A stretch of DNA of 64,000 nucleotides from an uncultured Pseudomonadota bacterium (GTDB lineage Bacteria > Pseudomonadota > Gammaproteobacteria > Enterobacterales > Succinivibrionaceae). The notes beneath the pieces were generated by a model, which worked only from the letters and a program-made list of their open reading frames with translations, had not been told where the DNA came from and searched no databases. The position numbers and the translations under genes were made by a program. The DNA lies in the NCBI GenBank assembly GCA_900317945.1, contig ONIT01000002.1, forward strand, positions 1-64,000, in the 5' to 3' direction. Shown piece after piece: positions 12,701 to 20,721 of this stretch (positions within the stretch are counted from its first letter, which is position 1; each line of letters begins with the position of its first letter).

Positions 12701-13727
12701 GCGGCCTGAAAATGCGGTTCTGCTCATCCGCGGAGAGCCTTGCGTAGAGCGGCAGGATTTCAGTGTCCCTGAGCTTTGCGCCCTTCAGAAAGTCAGCAGT
12801 GTCGTTAATTTCCCGCTCGCCGGAGAGAAACACCAGGATGTCTCCGGTATCAATGGCGGCGAGCTCCTTAACCGCATCAAGTATGGCGCTCTCCTGATCA
12901 CGCGTGATGATCTCGGGCTTGCCGTCCTCGCCTGCGATCTCGGTCATGAGCGGCTCATACCTGACCTCAACCGGATAGGTCCGGCCGGAGACCTCGATTA
13001 TCGGGCACCTGCCGAAGAAATCGGAAAAGCGCTTAGGATCAATGGTTGCGGAGGTGATGATGATCCTGAGCTCCGGGCGGCGCTGCGAGAGGCGCTTCAG
13101 GCAGCCGAGCAGGAAATCTATGTTGAGGCTCCGCTCGTGCGCCTCATCGATGATGATCGTGTCATAGTCGTCGAGCATCTTGTCCCGGAGCATCTCGGAG
13201 AGCAGCACGCCGTCGGTCATCAGCTTGATGACTGTTCCCGCTGCAGTATGATCTGAGAACCTGACCTTGAAGCCGACCTGCTCACCAAGCCTGAGCCCCA
13301 GCTCATCTGATATTCTCTGGGCGACTGATCTTGTCGCTATTCTCCTCGGCTGGGTATGCCCGATCATGCCCCTGGTGCCGCGCCCCGCCTCGATGCAGAG
13401 CTTCGGGATCTGCGTGGTCTTGCCTGATCCTGTCTCTCCCGCAAGTATGATTACCCTGTTCTTCTTTATCGCCTCGATGATTTCGTCCTTATGCTCCAGA
13501 ATCGGAAGATCCGGCTCCGGATAAATCATCTTCGGCAGCGATTCCTTTCTTTTAAGATATCTGTTCCTGGCATCCTCCGCCTCAACGGCAAAGAGGTCCA
13601 GCTGCTCCATGAATCCGGGCTCATCCCTGTGCCCTACGATGCCGCGGAGCTTTTTCTTCAGGACGAAGCTGTCACGGAGCAGTGTTTCATTGTCGATTAT
13701 TTCTGTCAGTTCACGAAGTGATGCCAT
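9774..13727 (-). CDS. hrpA: ATP-dependent RNA helicase HrpA (DEAH box)
   Basis: DEAH-box helicase of the HrpA family, implicated in E. coli in mRNA processing and rescue of stalled ribosomes. It has 1317 residues from the chosen start, close to E. coli HrpA (1300). Walker A GETGSGKTT lies at 97-105 (Lys103), DEAH at 194-197, SAT shortly after, and QRKGRCGR marks motif VI. The long C-terminal half is the family-specific region. The reading frame extends 15 codons upstream, but the ATG at 13727 (MASLREL) is preferred because AAGG precedes it by 9 bases. A fumarase terminator sits 60 bases upstream, so hrpA is probably transcribed alone. Confidence 0.95.
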   Translation of the reverse strand: MASLRELTEIIDNETLLRDSFVLKKKLRGIVGHRDEPGFMEQLDLFAVEAEDARNRYLKRKESLPKMIYPEPDLPILEHKDEIIEAIKKNRVIILAGETGSGKTTQIPKLCIEAGRGTRGMIGHTQPRRIATRSVAQRISDELGLRLGEQVGFKVRFSDHTAAGTVIKLMTDGVLLSEMLRDKMLDDYDTIIIDEAHERSLNIDFLLGCLKRLSQRRPELRIIITSATIDPKRFSDFFGRCPIIEVSGRTYPVEVRYEPLMTEIAGEDGKPEIITRDQESAILDAVKELAAIDTGDILVFLSGEREINDTADFLKGAKLRDTEILPLYARLSADEQNRIFRPHAGRRIVLSTNVAETSLTVPGIKYVIDPGFVRISRYSARTKVQNLPIEPVSQASANQRKGRCGRTCPGICIRLYSEEDFNSRPAFTDPEILRINLASVILQMSIMRLGSIETFPFIDAPNSRQVSDGYRLLEELQAVSGRVKLQDGSSVPRITRLGHQIAMLPVDPRLARIIVSGAELGALSELIIIVSALSVQDPRERPLNRQEAADEKHSRFKDERSDFMSILNLWNYLKKIQGELSRSQFSRTLKREFISYMRAREWQDLCSQLSDAAESLGLKANEKPADYISIHMALASGYLDHLGKLSVDGADYQGARNSRFVISKVSCLRKKHPKWVLAAELVETTRLFARNVADIQVEWIEKVAGHVLKDSYSEPHWSKKSGAVMAYLRRTLYGLPIVEKRPVNYSKIDPKLCHELFIRSALVEADCDFRYPFFLQNQELVREIESEEDKARRRDIMVDDELLFQFYSERIPEDVISAVTFDSWWKEKSRTEPDLLNYEKNFLISDSSKLVDKDDYPDRMKIGRFYLKLTYEFSPSEDDDGVTVHVPLAVLNQLHEHDFDFIVPGFRKDFFIAVIKSLPKHIRKSFIPAPDYADRLIGEIPPDTKTLWSDIIAVLTKCSGIPLKKEDFDIGSIPKHLRFNFRVTDTGGVPLAEGRDLPQIQEKLKDRMRDVLDSHMYESAGPDDEKSETYRDWSFGELKKVVRKKKNGMEIVAYPALQDLGKGIAIRLCENESIQAEVNRSGLRRLIMLNIESTARYVKDRLSNTARLAFCGANICSAAELVDDCIACAVDSLAADSGMPRNRDDFSSLLEKVRGSIADEVKKIADTVSEILVLYNKVQKQFKGALQLELALSYSEEQKHLSSLVHKGFATEFGSGQLGNIKRYLRCSAARLEKLPRNPQKDRASMSLIESVSEDYANFLKAFPAGLIPAEAEEIRWMIEEYRISLFDQGQKTLYSVSDKRIRKKMEEIREKSLLSK

Positions 13728-13789
13728 TTTGAACCTTCGGCACGCAGCCATTAATTGCGGGAAGCGGCCCAATTATACAAATTCAGCAA

Positions 13790-13817
13790 TAAAAAAATCC
13801 GGGCATTTCTGCCCGGA
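13790..13817 (-). terminator. Intrinsic terminator after fumarase
   Basis: A 7-bp stem TCCGGGC with GCCCGGA (13798-13804 and 13811-13817), a 6-nt loop, and seven T or more on the minus strand (13791-13797). It lies 36 bases after the fumarase stop. Confidence 0.92.
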
Positions 13818-13852
13818 CTGTCATATTCAGGAATTCATCAGGCTGACTTTAA

Positions 13853-15382
13853 TCAGTCGATGTATTTGAAATTCAGGCGCTGGATTTCATCCTTCCACTT
13901 GGCAGGGCCGATCTTGTGGATGTTGTTGCCCTCTGAGTCAACTGCCACAGTTACAGGCATGTCCTCGACGACGAACTCGCGGATGGCCTCCATGCCGAGA
14001 TCTTCGAACGCGAGGACTCTTGCCTTCTTGATGGCCTTGGAGACGAGATATGCGGCTCCGCCGACAGCCATCAGGTAGACGGACTTGTTCTTCTTGATTG
14101 ACTCGACTGCAAGATCGCCGCGGTCTGCCTTTCCGATCATGCCCATAAGTCCGCACTGCTCGAGCATCATGGGAACAAACTTGTCCATTCTGGTGGAGGT
14201 GGTGGGGCCTGCAGGTCCTACAACCTCATCCCTGACTGCAGGAACAGGTCCGACGTAGTAGATGAACTTGCCGTGGAAGTCGACGCCGTCAGGCAGAGGC
14301 TTGCCGGCAGCAAGGAGATCAGCGATGCGCTTGTGGGCAGCGTCGCGTCCGGTGAGGATCGTGCCGTTGAGCAGGAGAGTCTCGCCGACCTTCCAGGAAT
14401 TGATTTCCTCCCTGGTGATGTTGTCGAGGAACACCCTTCTTGCGCCCTTGCTGTTGCTGATGTCGATGTCAGGCCAGTTCGAAAGTGAGGGAGGAACCAG
14501 GTTGACCGGGCCGCTGCCGTCAAGTGTGAAGTCGATGTGCCTTGACGCTGCGCAGTTCGGAATGAGCGCGACAGGCTTGGAAGTAGCATGGGTAGGATAT
14601 GACTTGATCTTGACATCGACTACGGTGGTGAGTCCGCCGAGCCCCTGGGCTCCGATGCCGAGGCGGTTGATCTTGTCGTAAAGCTCGAGGCGGAGCTTCT
14701 CGTCGGCATTCTTCGGGCCGCGCTTGATGAGCTCGTCGATGTCAACCGGATCCATCAGGGCCTCTTTCGCCATGACGGCTGCCTTCTCCATGGTTCCGCC
14801 GATGCCGAGACCGATTACTCCGGGAGGACACCAGCCTGCACCCATATGGGGGATCTGCTCAAGAACCCAGTCAACGATGGAGTCCGACGGATTGAGCATG
14901 ACAAGCTTTGACTTGTTCTCAGACCCGCCGCCCTTGGAAGCCAGCTTGACGGTTACCTTGTCTCCCTTGACCATGGAAATGTGAACAACAGCGGGAGTAT
15001 TGTCCTTGGTGTTGACTCTGTCGCCTGCCGGATCGCGGAGCACTGACTTTCTCAGCGGGTTGTCAGGATCGCAGTATGCCCTGCGGGTTCCCTCGTCAAC
15101 CATCTCCTGGACGGTCATGTCGCCGTCAAAGCGGACGTCCATGCCGATCTCGACAAAGGCCGTTACAATGCCGGTGTCCTGACACAGAGGCCTGTGGCCC
15201 ATGGCGCACATCTTGGAATTGACCAGGATCTGGGCAATGGCATCCTTTGCAGGTTGGTTCTGCTCCCTCTCATACGCCTTCTTGAGAGCCTCAAGAAAAT
15301 CCATGGGATGATAGTAGGAAATGTACTGCAGGCCCTCGTAGACGGAGTCTATGAAATCCTGCTGCTTAATAACTGTTGTCAT
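13853..15382 (-). CDS. Class I [4Fe-4S] fumarate hydratase
   Basis: Interconverts fumarate and malate. In an anaerobe it would run mainly in the direction malate to fumarate in the reductive branch to succinate. The 509 residues are a single-chain class I enzyme of the FumA/FumB type (E. coli 548), with the alpha-like region first and the beta-like region second. Candidate cluster cysteines are Cys67 in PLCQDTG, one in GWCPPGVIGLGIGG and one in PNCAASRHIDF. Such enzymes are oxygen-labile, consistent with anaerobic life. The start MTTVIKQQDF follows GGAGGT-type Shine-Dalgarno sequence. Monocistronic: own terminator downstream and divergent genes upstream. A related class I tartrate dehydratase is possible but less likely. 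Confidence 0.92.
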   Translation of the reverse strand: MTTVIKQQDFIDSVYEGLQYISYYHPMDFLEALKKAYEREQNQPAKDAIAQILVNSKMCAMGHRPLCQDTGIVTAFVEIGMDVRFDGDMTVQEMVDEGTRRAYCDPDNPLRKSVLRDPAGDRVNTKDNTPAVVHISMVKGDKVTVKLASKGGGSENKSKLVMLNPSDSIVDWVLEQIPHMGAGWCPPGVIGLGIGGTMEKAAVMAKEALMDPVDIDELIKRGPKNADEKLRLELYDKINRLGIGAQGLGGLTTVVDVKIKSYPTHATSKPVALIPNCAASRHIDFTLDGSGPVNLVPPSLSNWPDIDISNSKGARRVFLDNITREEINSWKVGETLLLNGTILTGRDAAHKRIADLLAAGKPLPDGVDFHGKFIYYVGPVPAVRDEVVGPAGPTTSTRMDKFVPMMLEQCGLMGMIGKADRGDLAVESIKKNKSVYLMAVGGAAYLVSKAIKKARVLAFEDLGMEAIREFVVEDMPVTVAVDSEGNNIHKIGPAKWKDEIQRLNFKYID

Positions 15383-15709
15383 CTGACCTCCAAACCAAAA
15401 CCATCAGGATTTTAAACTACAGCGTGAAAAATTTCATCACGCAGGCTTTTGCGCCGCACTGCAGTAAATCATACATTTGTGCTGAAACTGAGAAAATTAA
15501 TCGACAGCATGGAAAAGACTGTCTGGATCCTCCGTATGAATCAGGCGGAACGCCTGCAGGCAGCCGATTTTTGCTGCAGACTCATAAATTTGAGCGGCCG
15601 GAGAATGATATTGCACTGCCGGCCTGCTAAAATAGCGAAATAGTCTGCTCAATTTGGGTCAATGCAGGCTTTGCGGTCTTCGTCGGTGCCTGCATAACTG
15701 GAGTTCTAG
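15383..15709 (+). promoter_or_regulatory. Divergent intergenic region, fumarase / 15710 gene
   Basis: There is no convincing gene here. A candidate plus-strand promoter is ATGATA (15605-15610), 17 bases, TAAAAT (15628-15633). In the leader an 8-bp stem ATGCAGGC with GCCTGCAT (15662-15669 and 15688-15695) ends just before the GGAG ribosome site (15700-15703). An inverted repeat GCGTGA/TCACGC near 15421-15441 could be an operator for fumarase. Confidence 0.45.
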
Positions 15710-16468
15710 ATGGAAGTAATACTTGCCCTGCTGGGCCTTCTCATAGTCTGCATTACGACTTACGGAATGTACAGCTCCTATTCGCAAAAGCAGGATGAGG
15801 AGAAGAGAAGGCTTATCAGAAACCAGAAGAAGCTGGTGGCTGAGGCTGATGATCTGCTTATGAACTCAAGCCAGCTCCCCTACAGCAAGACCCTGATCCT
15901 TCTGCTCCAGAACAGGGTCCTGAGCGCGCTCAGCCTCATGCTTGAGGCGGAGCCGTCGCTCAACTCCGTGCGCGACAGGATTAACGACATGAGAAAGCAG
16001 ATGGAGTACATAAAGGCCAACTACAACGAGGGCTCTGTCGCCCCGCTCAAGTCTCCGTCCAACGACGTCGAGGCGATCTCCATGCTCAAGACCGTAAGAA
16101 GGCTCCGCCAGGTGGTAAGGATTGAGCACAACAAGGGCAAGATTGACCCCAACTCCTTTGCCGCTGAGGACAGAAGGCTTGAGCTGATCCTCATCAAGGT
16201 GAACATATCAAGCCTCATGAACCACATCAGGGAGGCGATTTCCACACATCAGCTCGGCTCAGCGAGGCAGATGCTTGAGACCGGCATCCAGGTGCTGGCG
16301 AAAATCCAGACGGATGATCAGTGGATAGTGAACACCAAGCAGCAGCTCAGCAGCAGCTACGAGCAGATCAACCAGCGCATTGAGGCTGAGAATGAAAGAA
16401 AGGCCGAGCTTGCGGCCTCCAGCAAGGATGAGCTCGACGAGCTTTTCCAGCCCAAGAAGAAATGGTAG
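15710..16468 (+). CDS. Unknown membrane-anchored, helix-rich protein
   Basis: Not recognised. The 252 residues begin with one hydrophobic segment (about 3-22), then a charged, mostly helical cytoplasmic region (EEKRRLIRNQKKL onwards) with few prolines and a probable coiled coil near the C-terminus (ending FQPKKKW). There are no enzyme motifs. GGAG precedes the ATG by 6 bases and a leader hairpin precedes that. Its stop lies 19 bases before the start of the Lon-like protease gene, so the two are very likely cotranscribed. An adaptor or membrane tether for that protease is one reading, but this is only inference from position. Confidence 0.8.
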   Translation: MEVILALLGLLIVCITTYGMYSSYSQKQDEEKRRLIRNQKKLVAEADDLLMNSSQLPYSKTLILLLQNRVLSALSLMLEAEPSLNSVRDRINDMRKQMEYIKANYNEGSVAPLKSPSNDVEAISMLKTVRRLRQVVRIEHNKGKIDPNSFAAEDRRLELILIKVNISSLMNHIREAISTHQLGSARQMLETGIQVLAKIQTDDQWIVNTKQQLSSSYEQINQRIEAENERKAELAASSKDELDELFQPKKKW

Positions 16469-16487
16469 CCTGATCCGGTACAGAAGT

Positions 16488-18488
16488 ATGTCAAATATGA
16501 GTATTCCAGAAGAGATAAATCCTGAAGTCCTGCTCTGCAGGCACAGCCTTCCCAGTTTCAGCCGGATAAGCGAGCTTAAGCCTGTCAGCTTCTCCTCGCT
16601 CCAGCCCAGGGCGACAAGCACGGTGCATCGCCTGATCCAGAGCACGGCAAATTACCAGATTATGATGCTGGGCGGCTATCCCGGAATGAACTACGAGCAG
16701 GTGGTAAGGGAGCTTATCTCTGAGGAGCCGAGCCCGACAGCCGGAATGTACGATCTCATCTATGTCGAGAACCTTGAGTACAACCTGCGGCCTATCTGGC
16801 TCATGCTAAGGCCGGGCAGCGGGATTAAGTTCCTGACCGAGATAATCGAGCTCATCACCTCCCTCTCAAAGCACCAGGACTCGGAAAAGCTCGCGAGCAA
16901 AATCATTGCCGAGCAGGGAAATGACGAGAAGCTGAAGAACTACATTGAGACTCTCTCCTCCCACATCGCCAAGGGAGAAAAGCTCGAGGGCTCCGCAATA
17001 GCCAATGTCATGGTTTACCACGACACGGAAGTGCCGCCGGTTATCTTTGCGCGCGACATTAGCTGGACGTCAATTTTCGGCAAGGTGAACTACCTGAGCG
17101 ATCAGGGAACCTACTACTCAAACCACCAGCTTCTTGAGCCGGGGCTTCTCCGTGAGGCGAGCGGCGGGTTCCTGGTGCTGCCGGTAAGCGAGCTCCTGGC
17201 GAATCCGCCTATCTGGCAGAAGCTCAAGAATGCCCTGCAGAAAGGTGAAATTGACTGGGAGCCAGTGCAGAATGAGAGCGCAATCGTGCCCTTCTTCTCC
17301 CCGGAGCCGACTCCCATAAGCGTAAAGCTTATCCTGGTTGGGGACATCGATGAGGTCTCCGCCTTCTGCCAGGTGGATGTCGACACCTCAATCGAGGTGT
17401 TCCTCAAGACCAGCTTTGAGTACAGCATTGAGGCAAAGTCCCACGAGGCCGAGTTCTGCGGTCTCCTGAACGATATAAGGATCAGGCACGATCTCCTTGA
17501 CATGGACCACGGCGCGGTCGAGGAGCTCTGCCGGTACTCCAACAGGCTCGGGGAGTCATCAGACGAGTTTGTGATCATCGAGGCTGAGCTGTTCCCTGTA
17601 ATGTCTCTTTCTGACCGTATAGCAAGGGACAGGAAGTCTGATGTCATCACCCGCGAGGATGTCTCTGCGGCAATCATGGAGCAGTTCTACAGGGCGTCCA
17701 ATGTCATTGATGAGAGCGTCAAGCTCTATCAGAAGGGCCAGATCCTCATCCAGGTAACCGGCAGCACCGTCGGGCAGATCAACGGGCTCGGCGTCCTGGA
17801 GCTCACTGGCGCCAATGACATATCCTACGGCGAGCCGCTCAGGATAACGGCAACGGTCCATCAGGGAGACGGCGAGAGCATTTCTGACGTTGAGCACAAG
17901 GCTGACCTGGCAGGACAGATCCACCAGAAGGCCATGATGATCATCAACGGCTATTTCCTCAATCTCTTCGGGCAGGAAGCGCCCTCAGGGCTTGAGATGA
18001 ACCTGGTGTTCGAGCAGAACTACAGCGGGGTTGACGGTGACAGCGCCTCGCTTTCCGGACTCCTTGCCATACTCTCCGCCCTGTCAAAAATCCCCATCAG
18101 GCAGGATCTTGCCGTAACCGGATCGCTCGATCAGTTCGGCAATATCCAGGCAGTTGGCGGGCTCAACGAGAAGGTCGAGGGGTTCTTCAGAATATGCAGG
18201 CTGTTCGGGCTTACCGGCAAGCAGGGTGTCGTGCTGCCCAGATGCAATATCACGAACCTCACCCTCCACAGCGACGTGGTGTCTGCAATAGCAGAGGGGA
18301 AGTTCCATATCTATCCTGTCAGCAGAGTAGAGGAGGCAGTGCAGCTGCTGCTTGAGACGCCGGCTGAGGGCTCTGACGATGCGCCTGGTGTTTTTGACAT
18401 CATTCAGGAGAGGTTTGACGAGGTGGCAAACAGGAACGAGAGGATCAGCCTGCTGAAGCGCCTGGTAAATGCCGTGAAAAACCTCTGA
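16488..18488 (+). CDS. YcbZ-type Lon-like ATP-dependent protease homologue
   Basis: Peptidase S16 family protein of the YcbZ/LonH type (E. coli YcbZ 586 residues; 666 here). The proteolytic domain is intact: Ser519 in GDSAS and Lys562 in LNEKVEG, exactly 43 residues apart as in Lon. The N-terminal ATPase region is divergent, with LGGYPGMNYEQ where a Walker A would be expected; degenerate ATPase motifs are usual in this family. The frame is open further upstream but overlaps the previous gene, so the start is ATG 16488 (MSNMSIP) or 16497; neither has a strong ribosome site. fabA follows, an arrangement also seen in other gammaproteobacteria. Confidence 0.9.
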   Translation: MSNMSIPEEINPEVLLCRHSLPSFSRISELKPVSFSSLQPRATSTVHRLIQSTANYQIMMLGGYPGMNYEQVVRELISEEPSPTAGMYDLIYVENLEYNLRPIWLMLRPGSGIKFLTEIIELITSLSKHQDSEKLASKIIAEQGNDEKLKNYIETLSSHIAKGEKLEGSAIANVMVYHDTEVPPVIFARDISWTSIFGKVNYLSDQGTYYSNHQLLEPGLLREASGGFLVLPVSELLANPPIWQKLKNALQKGEIDWEPVQNESAIVPFFSPEPTPISVKLILVGDIDEVSAFCQVDVDTSIEVFLKTSFEYSIEAKSHEAEFCGLLNDIRIRHDLLDMDHGAVEELCRYSNRLGESSDEFVIIEAELFPVMSLSDRIARDRKSDVITREDVSAAIMEQFYRASNVIDESVKLYQKGQILIQVTGSTVGQINGLGVLELTGANDISYGEPLRITATVHQGDGESISDVEHKADLAGQIHQKAMMIINGYFLNLFGQEAPSGLEMNLVFEQNYSGVDGDSASLSGLLAILSALSKIPIRQDLAVTGSLDQFGNIQAVGGLNEKVEGFFRICRLFGLTGKQGVVLPRCNITNLTLHSDVVSAIAEGKFHIYPVSRVEEAVQLLLETPAEGSDDAPGVFDIIQERFDEVANRNERISLLKRLVNAVKNL

Positions 18489-18511
18489 GAATTTGCATTT
18501 TGCACGCAAGA

Positions 18512-18663
18512 GACAGGCAGCGGACTGGTTGTGTTATAATCAGCCGGGATTTTTGTCTGGCCTGTTCATGGACTTTATGGTTTTGCATCGGGAGGCTGTC
18601 CGCCAGGACATGCTCCTCAAAATTGCATGAACGCCTTAGTTCTTAAAACTGGGAAATCTGGAA
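18512..18663 (+). promoter_or_regulatory. fabA promoter and long structured leader
   Basis: A perfect TATAAT at 18535-18540 (preceding -35 poor) gives a leader of roughly 115-120 bases before fabA. The leader holds a hairpin (GGAG/CTCC and TGTCC/GGACA, 18591-18616) and two short overlapping reading frames: 20 codons from ATG 18568 to TGA 18628, then 16 codons from ATG 18627 to TAA 18675, overlapping through ATGA. The second runs past the fabA TTG start. Whether either is translated is unknown. Confidence 0.45.
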
Positions 18664-19203
18664 TTGAATACAAATAATGAGGAAAAGCTGTCGCTGTGCG
18701 ACAGAGGAATTCACAGCTTCACGAAAGAGGATCTTCTTGCCTGCAGCCGCGGTGAGCTGTTCGGACCTGGGAACAGCCAGCTTCCCGCTCCCAACATGCT
18801 TATGCTTGACCGCATTGTCGATATTCAGGATAACGGCGGCCAGCATGGGCACGGCTATATAACTGCAGAGATGGACATCAGCCCGGATCTGTGGTTCTTC
18901 CAGTGCCATTTCCCTGGTGATCCTGTAATGCCCGGATGTCTTGGGCTTGATGCAATGTGGCAGCTTGTCGGCTTTTTCCTGGGCTGGAAAGGCGGTCCCG
19001 GAAGAGGAAGGGCCATTGCCTGCGGCAAGGTCAAGTTTTCCGGGCAGGTTCTCCCGACTTCCCACAAGATCACCTATGACATCCAGATTAAGAGAGTCAT
19101 TCAGAGACGCCTGATTATGGGCATCGCTGACGGTTTCCTCTCCTGTGACGGAAAGCAGATCTACTCAGCTGAGAACCTTGAGGTCGGCCTTTTCAAGAAA
19201 TAG
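18664..19203 (+). CDS. fabA: 3-hydroxydecanoyl-ACP dehydratase/isomerase
   Basis: Makes the cis double bond for unsaturated fatty acids by dehydrating and isomerising C10 acyl-ACP. The 179 residues match E. coli FabA (172) end to end, including [24 protein letters not shown] and the catalytic-histidine stretch [20 protein letters not shown]. The start appears to be TTG at 18664: no in-frame ATG or GTG exists between it and the conserved core, and the next in-frame Met falls inside NMLML. GGA lies directly upstream. A rare start codon plus a long leader suggests controlled translation. A strong terminator follows. Confidence 0.95.
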   Translation: MNTNNEEKLSLCDRGIHSFTKEDLLACSRGELFGPGNSQLPAPNMLMLDRIVDIQDNGGQHGHGYITAEMDISPDLWFFQCHFPGDPVMPGCLGLDAMWQLVGFFLGWKGGPGRGRAIACGKVKFSGQVLPTSHKITYDIQIKRVIQRRLIMGIADGFLSCDGKQIYSAENLEVGLFKK

Positions 19204-19237
19204 TCCTTCAGTTTCTAATCACCTTCCATTATCAAGC

Positions 19238-19266
19238 GCTTCGGCAGTTCCGGCCGGAGCCTTTTT
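19238..19266 (+). terminator. Intrinsic terminator after fabA, overlapping the rimO ribosome site
   Basis: An 8-bp stem GCTTCGGC with GCCGGAGC (19238-19245 and 19253-19260) is followed by five T. It ends 6 bases before the rimO ATG. The only Shine-Dalgarno-like string for rimO (GGAG, 19256-19259) is inside the 3' arm of the stem. Confidence 0.85.
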
Positions 19267-19272
19267 ATTATC

Positions 19273-20610
19273 ATGAAAAAACACAACATCGGATTCATTT
19301 CCCTGGGCTGTGCCAAAAACCTGGTCGATTCAGAAATAGAGATGGACTGCCTAATAAGGAACGGTTGCGGCATTACCGGAGATCCCGAAAAAGCTGATCT
19401 TCTGATTGTCAATACCTGCGGCTTCCTCAACTCGGCCATCGAGGAGTCTGTCGGCACCATAAATGAGTTCATTTCGAAGGGCAAGAAAGTCCTGGTGACC
19501 GGCTGCCTCGGAAAAAGAGCTGACTATGTAAGGCGCAGCTGCCCCGGGATTGTCGGCGTGGCAGGACCCCAGGACTATAATGAGGTCCTGCAGCAGGCTC
19601 TTGGCTTCCTGAACAGCAGCGGCAGCGCGTCAGATTCCGGAATAAAGCTCTACACGGAAAGCCTGATCCCTGAGTCGAGCCTTACCCCGCCCCATTACTC
19701 ATATCTAAAGATATCAGAAGGCTGCTCAAACCATTGCTCTTACTGCGTCATCCCCGAGCTGAGGGGCCCTATGGTCAGCCGTAAGGCTGACAATATCCTG
19801 AGGGAGGCTGCGAGAAAGACCGAAAAAGGCGTCAGGGAGATTCTCATAATCGCCCAGGATACGGCGGCGTACGGCAAGGATTTGGGAAATTCTGACTGCA
19901 CTCTTGATGACGGGCGCTCAGTCAGGCAGGATATCGTCTCTCTGTGCGAGGAGCTGGGGAAGCTCAATATCTGGATAAGGCTTCACTACCTCTACCCTTA
20001 CCCTGTCCTCGACCGCCTGGTTGAGCTTATGTCAGACCGGGTCATTCTTCCATATCTCGATGTTCCGATGCAGCATGCAAGCCCCAGGATCCTGAAAAGC
20101 ATGAAACGCCCCGGCACAGTTGAAAAGACCCTGGACAGAATTTCGAAATGGAGAAAGACCTGCCCTGACATTACGATACGCTCTACCTTTATTGTCGGGT
20201 ATCCTGGCGAGACGGAATCTGATTTTGAGATCCTGCTCGACTTCATAAAGGAGGCAAAGCTTGACCGGGTCGGATGCTTTGCCTATTCCGACACGCCCGG
20301 CGCACTTGCCAATTCTATGCCCCAGCTTCCGGATGAGGTAAAGGAGGAGCGTCTCGACAGGTTCATGACTCTCCAGCAGGAGATCTCCAAAAATAATCTC
20401 AGCGCCAAGGTCGGCAGGGTGCTTCCGGTCATCGTTGACGGCACTGATTCTATGGGACGCCTTTACGGCAGGACCATGGGCGATTCCCCGGATATAGACG
20501 GTCTCGTCTACATACTTACCGATGCAGAGCACAGGCCGGGTGAGATCGTCAGTGTCAGGATAACGGATTCTGATGAGTACGATCTGTTTGGAAGCGAGTC
20601 TTCTGACTGA
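19273..20610 (+). CDS. rimO: Ribosomal protein S12 methylthiotransferase
   Basis: Radical-SAM enzyme that adds a methylthio group to an Asp of ribosomal protein S12. The 445 residues (E. coli 441) comprise an N-terminal UPF0004 domain with its three cluster cysteines (SLGCAKNLVDSE, VNTCGF, VTGCLGKR), the radical-SAM CxxxCxxC motif in SEGCSNHCSYC, and a C-terminal TRAM domain. No free ribosome-binding site is visible: the ATG sits 6 bases after the fabA terminator, and the sole GGAG is in its stem. rimO could therefore be translated only from readthrough or refolded transcripts, or from a transcript starting close to the ATG. Confidence 0.95.
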   Translation: MKKHNIGFISLGCAKNLVDSEIEMDCLIRNGCGITGDPEKADLLIVNTCGFLNSAIEESVGTINEFISKGKKVLVTGCLGKRADYVRRSCPGIVGVAGPQDYNEVLQQALGFLNSSGSASDSGIKLYTESLIPESSLTPPHYSYLKISEGCSNHCSYCVIPELRGPMVSRKADNILREAARKTEKGVREILIIAQDTAAYGKDLGNSDCTLDDGRSVRQDIVSLCEELGKLNIWIRLHYLYPYPVLDRLVELMSDRVILPYLDVPMQHASPRILKSMKRPGTVEKTLDRISKWRKTCPDITIRSTFIVGYPGETESDFEILLDFIKEAKLDRVGCFAYSDTPGALANSMPQLPDEVKEERLDRFMTLQQEISKNNLSAKVGRVLPVIVDGTDSMGRLYGRTMGDSPDIDGLVYILTDAEHRPGEIVSVRITDSDEYDLFGSESSD

Positions 20611-20632
20611 AGTGCCGAAGCCCGGAAAATAA

Positions 20633-20668
20633 AAAGGAGAGCCTGAACCCATGCTCTCCTTTCTTTTT
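20633..20668 (+). terminator. Intrinsic terminator after rimO
   Basis: Stem GGAGAGC with GCTCTCC (20636-20642 and 20653-20659), extended by A-T pairs, followed by a T-rich tract. It lies 23 bases past the rimO stop and faces the glk terminator. Confidence 0.88.
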
Positions 20669-20678
20669 TGTGCCTCAG

Positions 20679-20703
20679 AAAAATCCCGGGAGCGCTCCCG
20701 GGA
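20679..20703 (-). terminator. Intrinsic terminator after glk
   Basis: A perfect 20-nt palindrome (TCCCGGGAGC and its complement, 20684-20703) followed on the minus strand by five T. It is separate from the opposing rimO terminator 10 bases away. Confidence 0.88.
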
Positions 20704-20721
20704 TATCTGACCGCCTCCGCC

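Noticed and set aside
16380-16487. Upstream extension of the Lon-like protease
   Set aside because: The extra codons overlap the preceding gene in another frame and are Arg/Ser/Pro-rich, unlike the family N-terminus.
18627-18675. Frameshifted N-terminus of FabA
   Set aside because: The 16-codon frame has no similarity to the FabA N-terminus; the TTG-started frame already covers the conserved FTKEDLL region.
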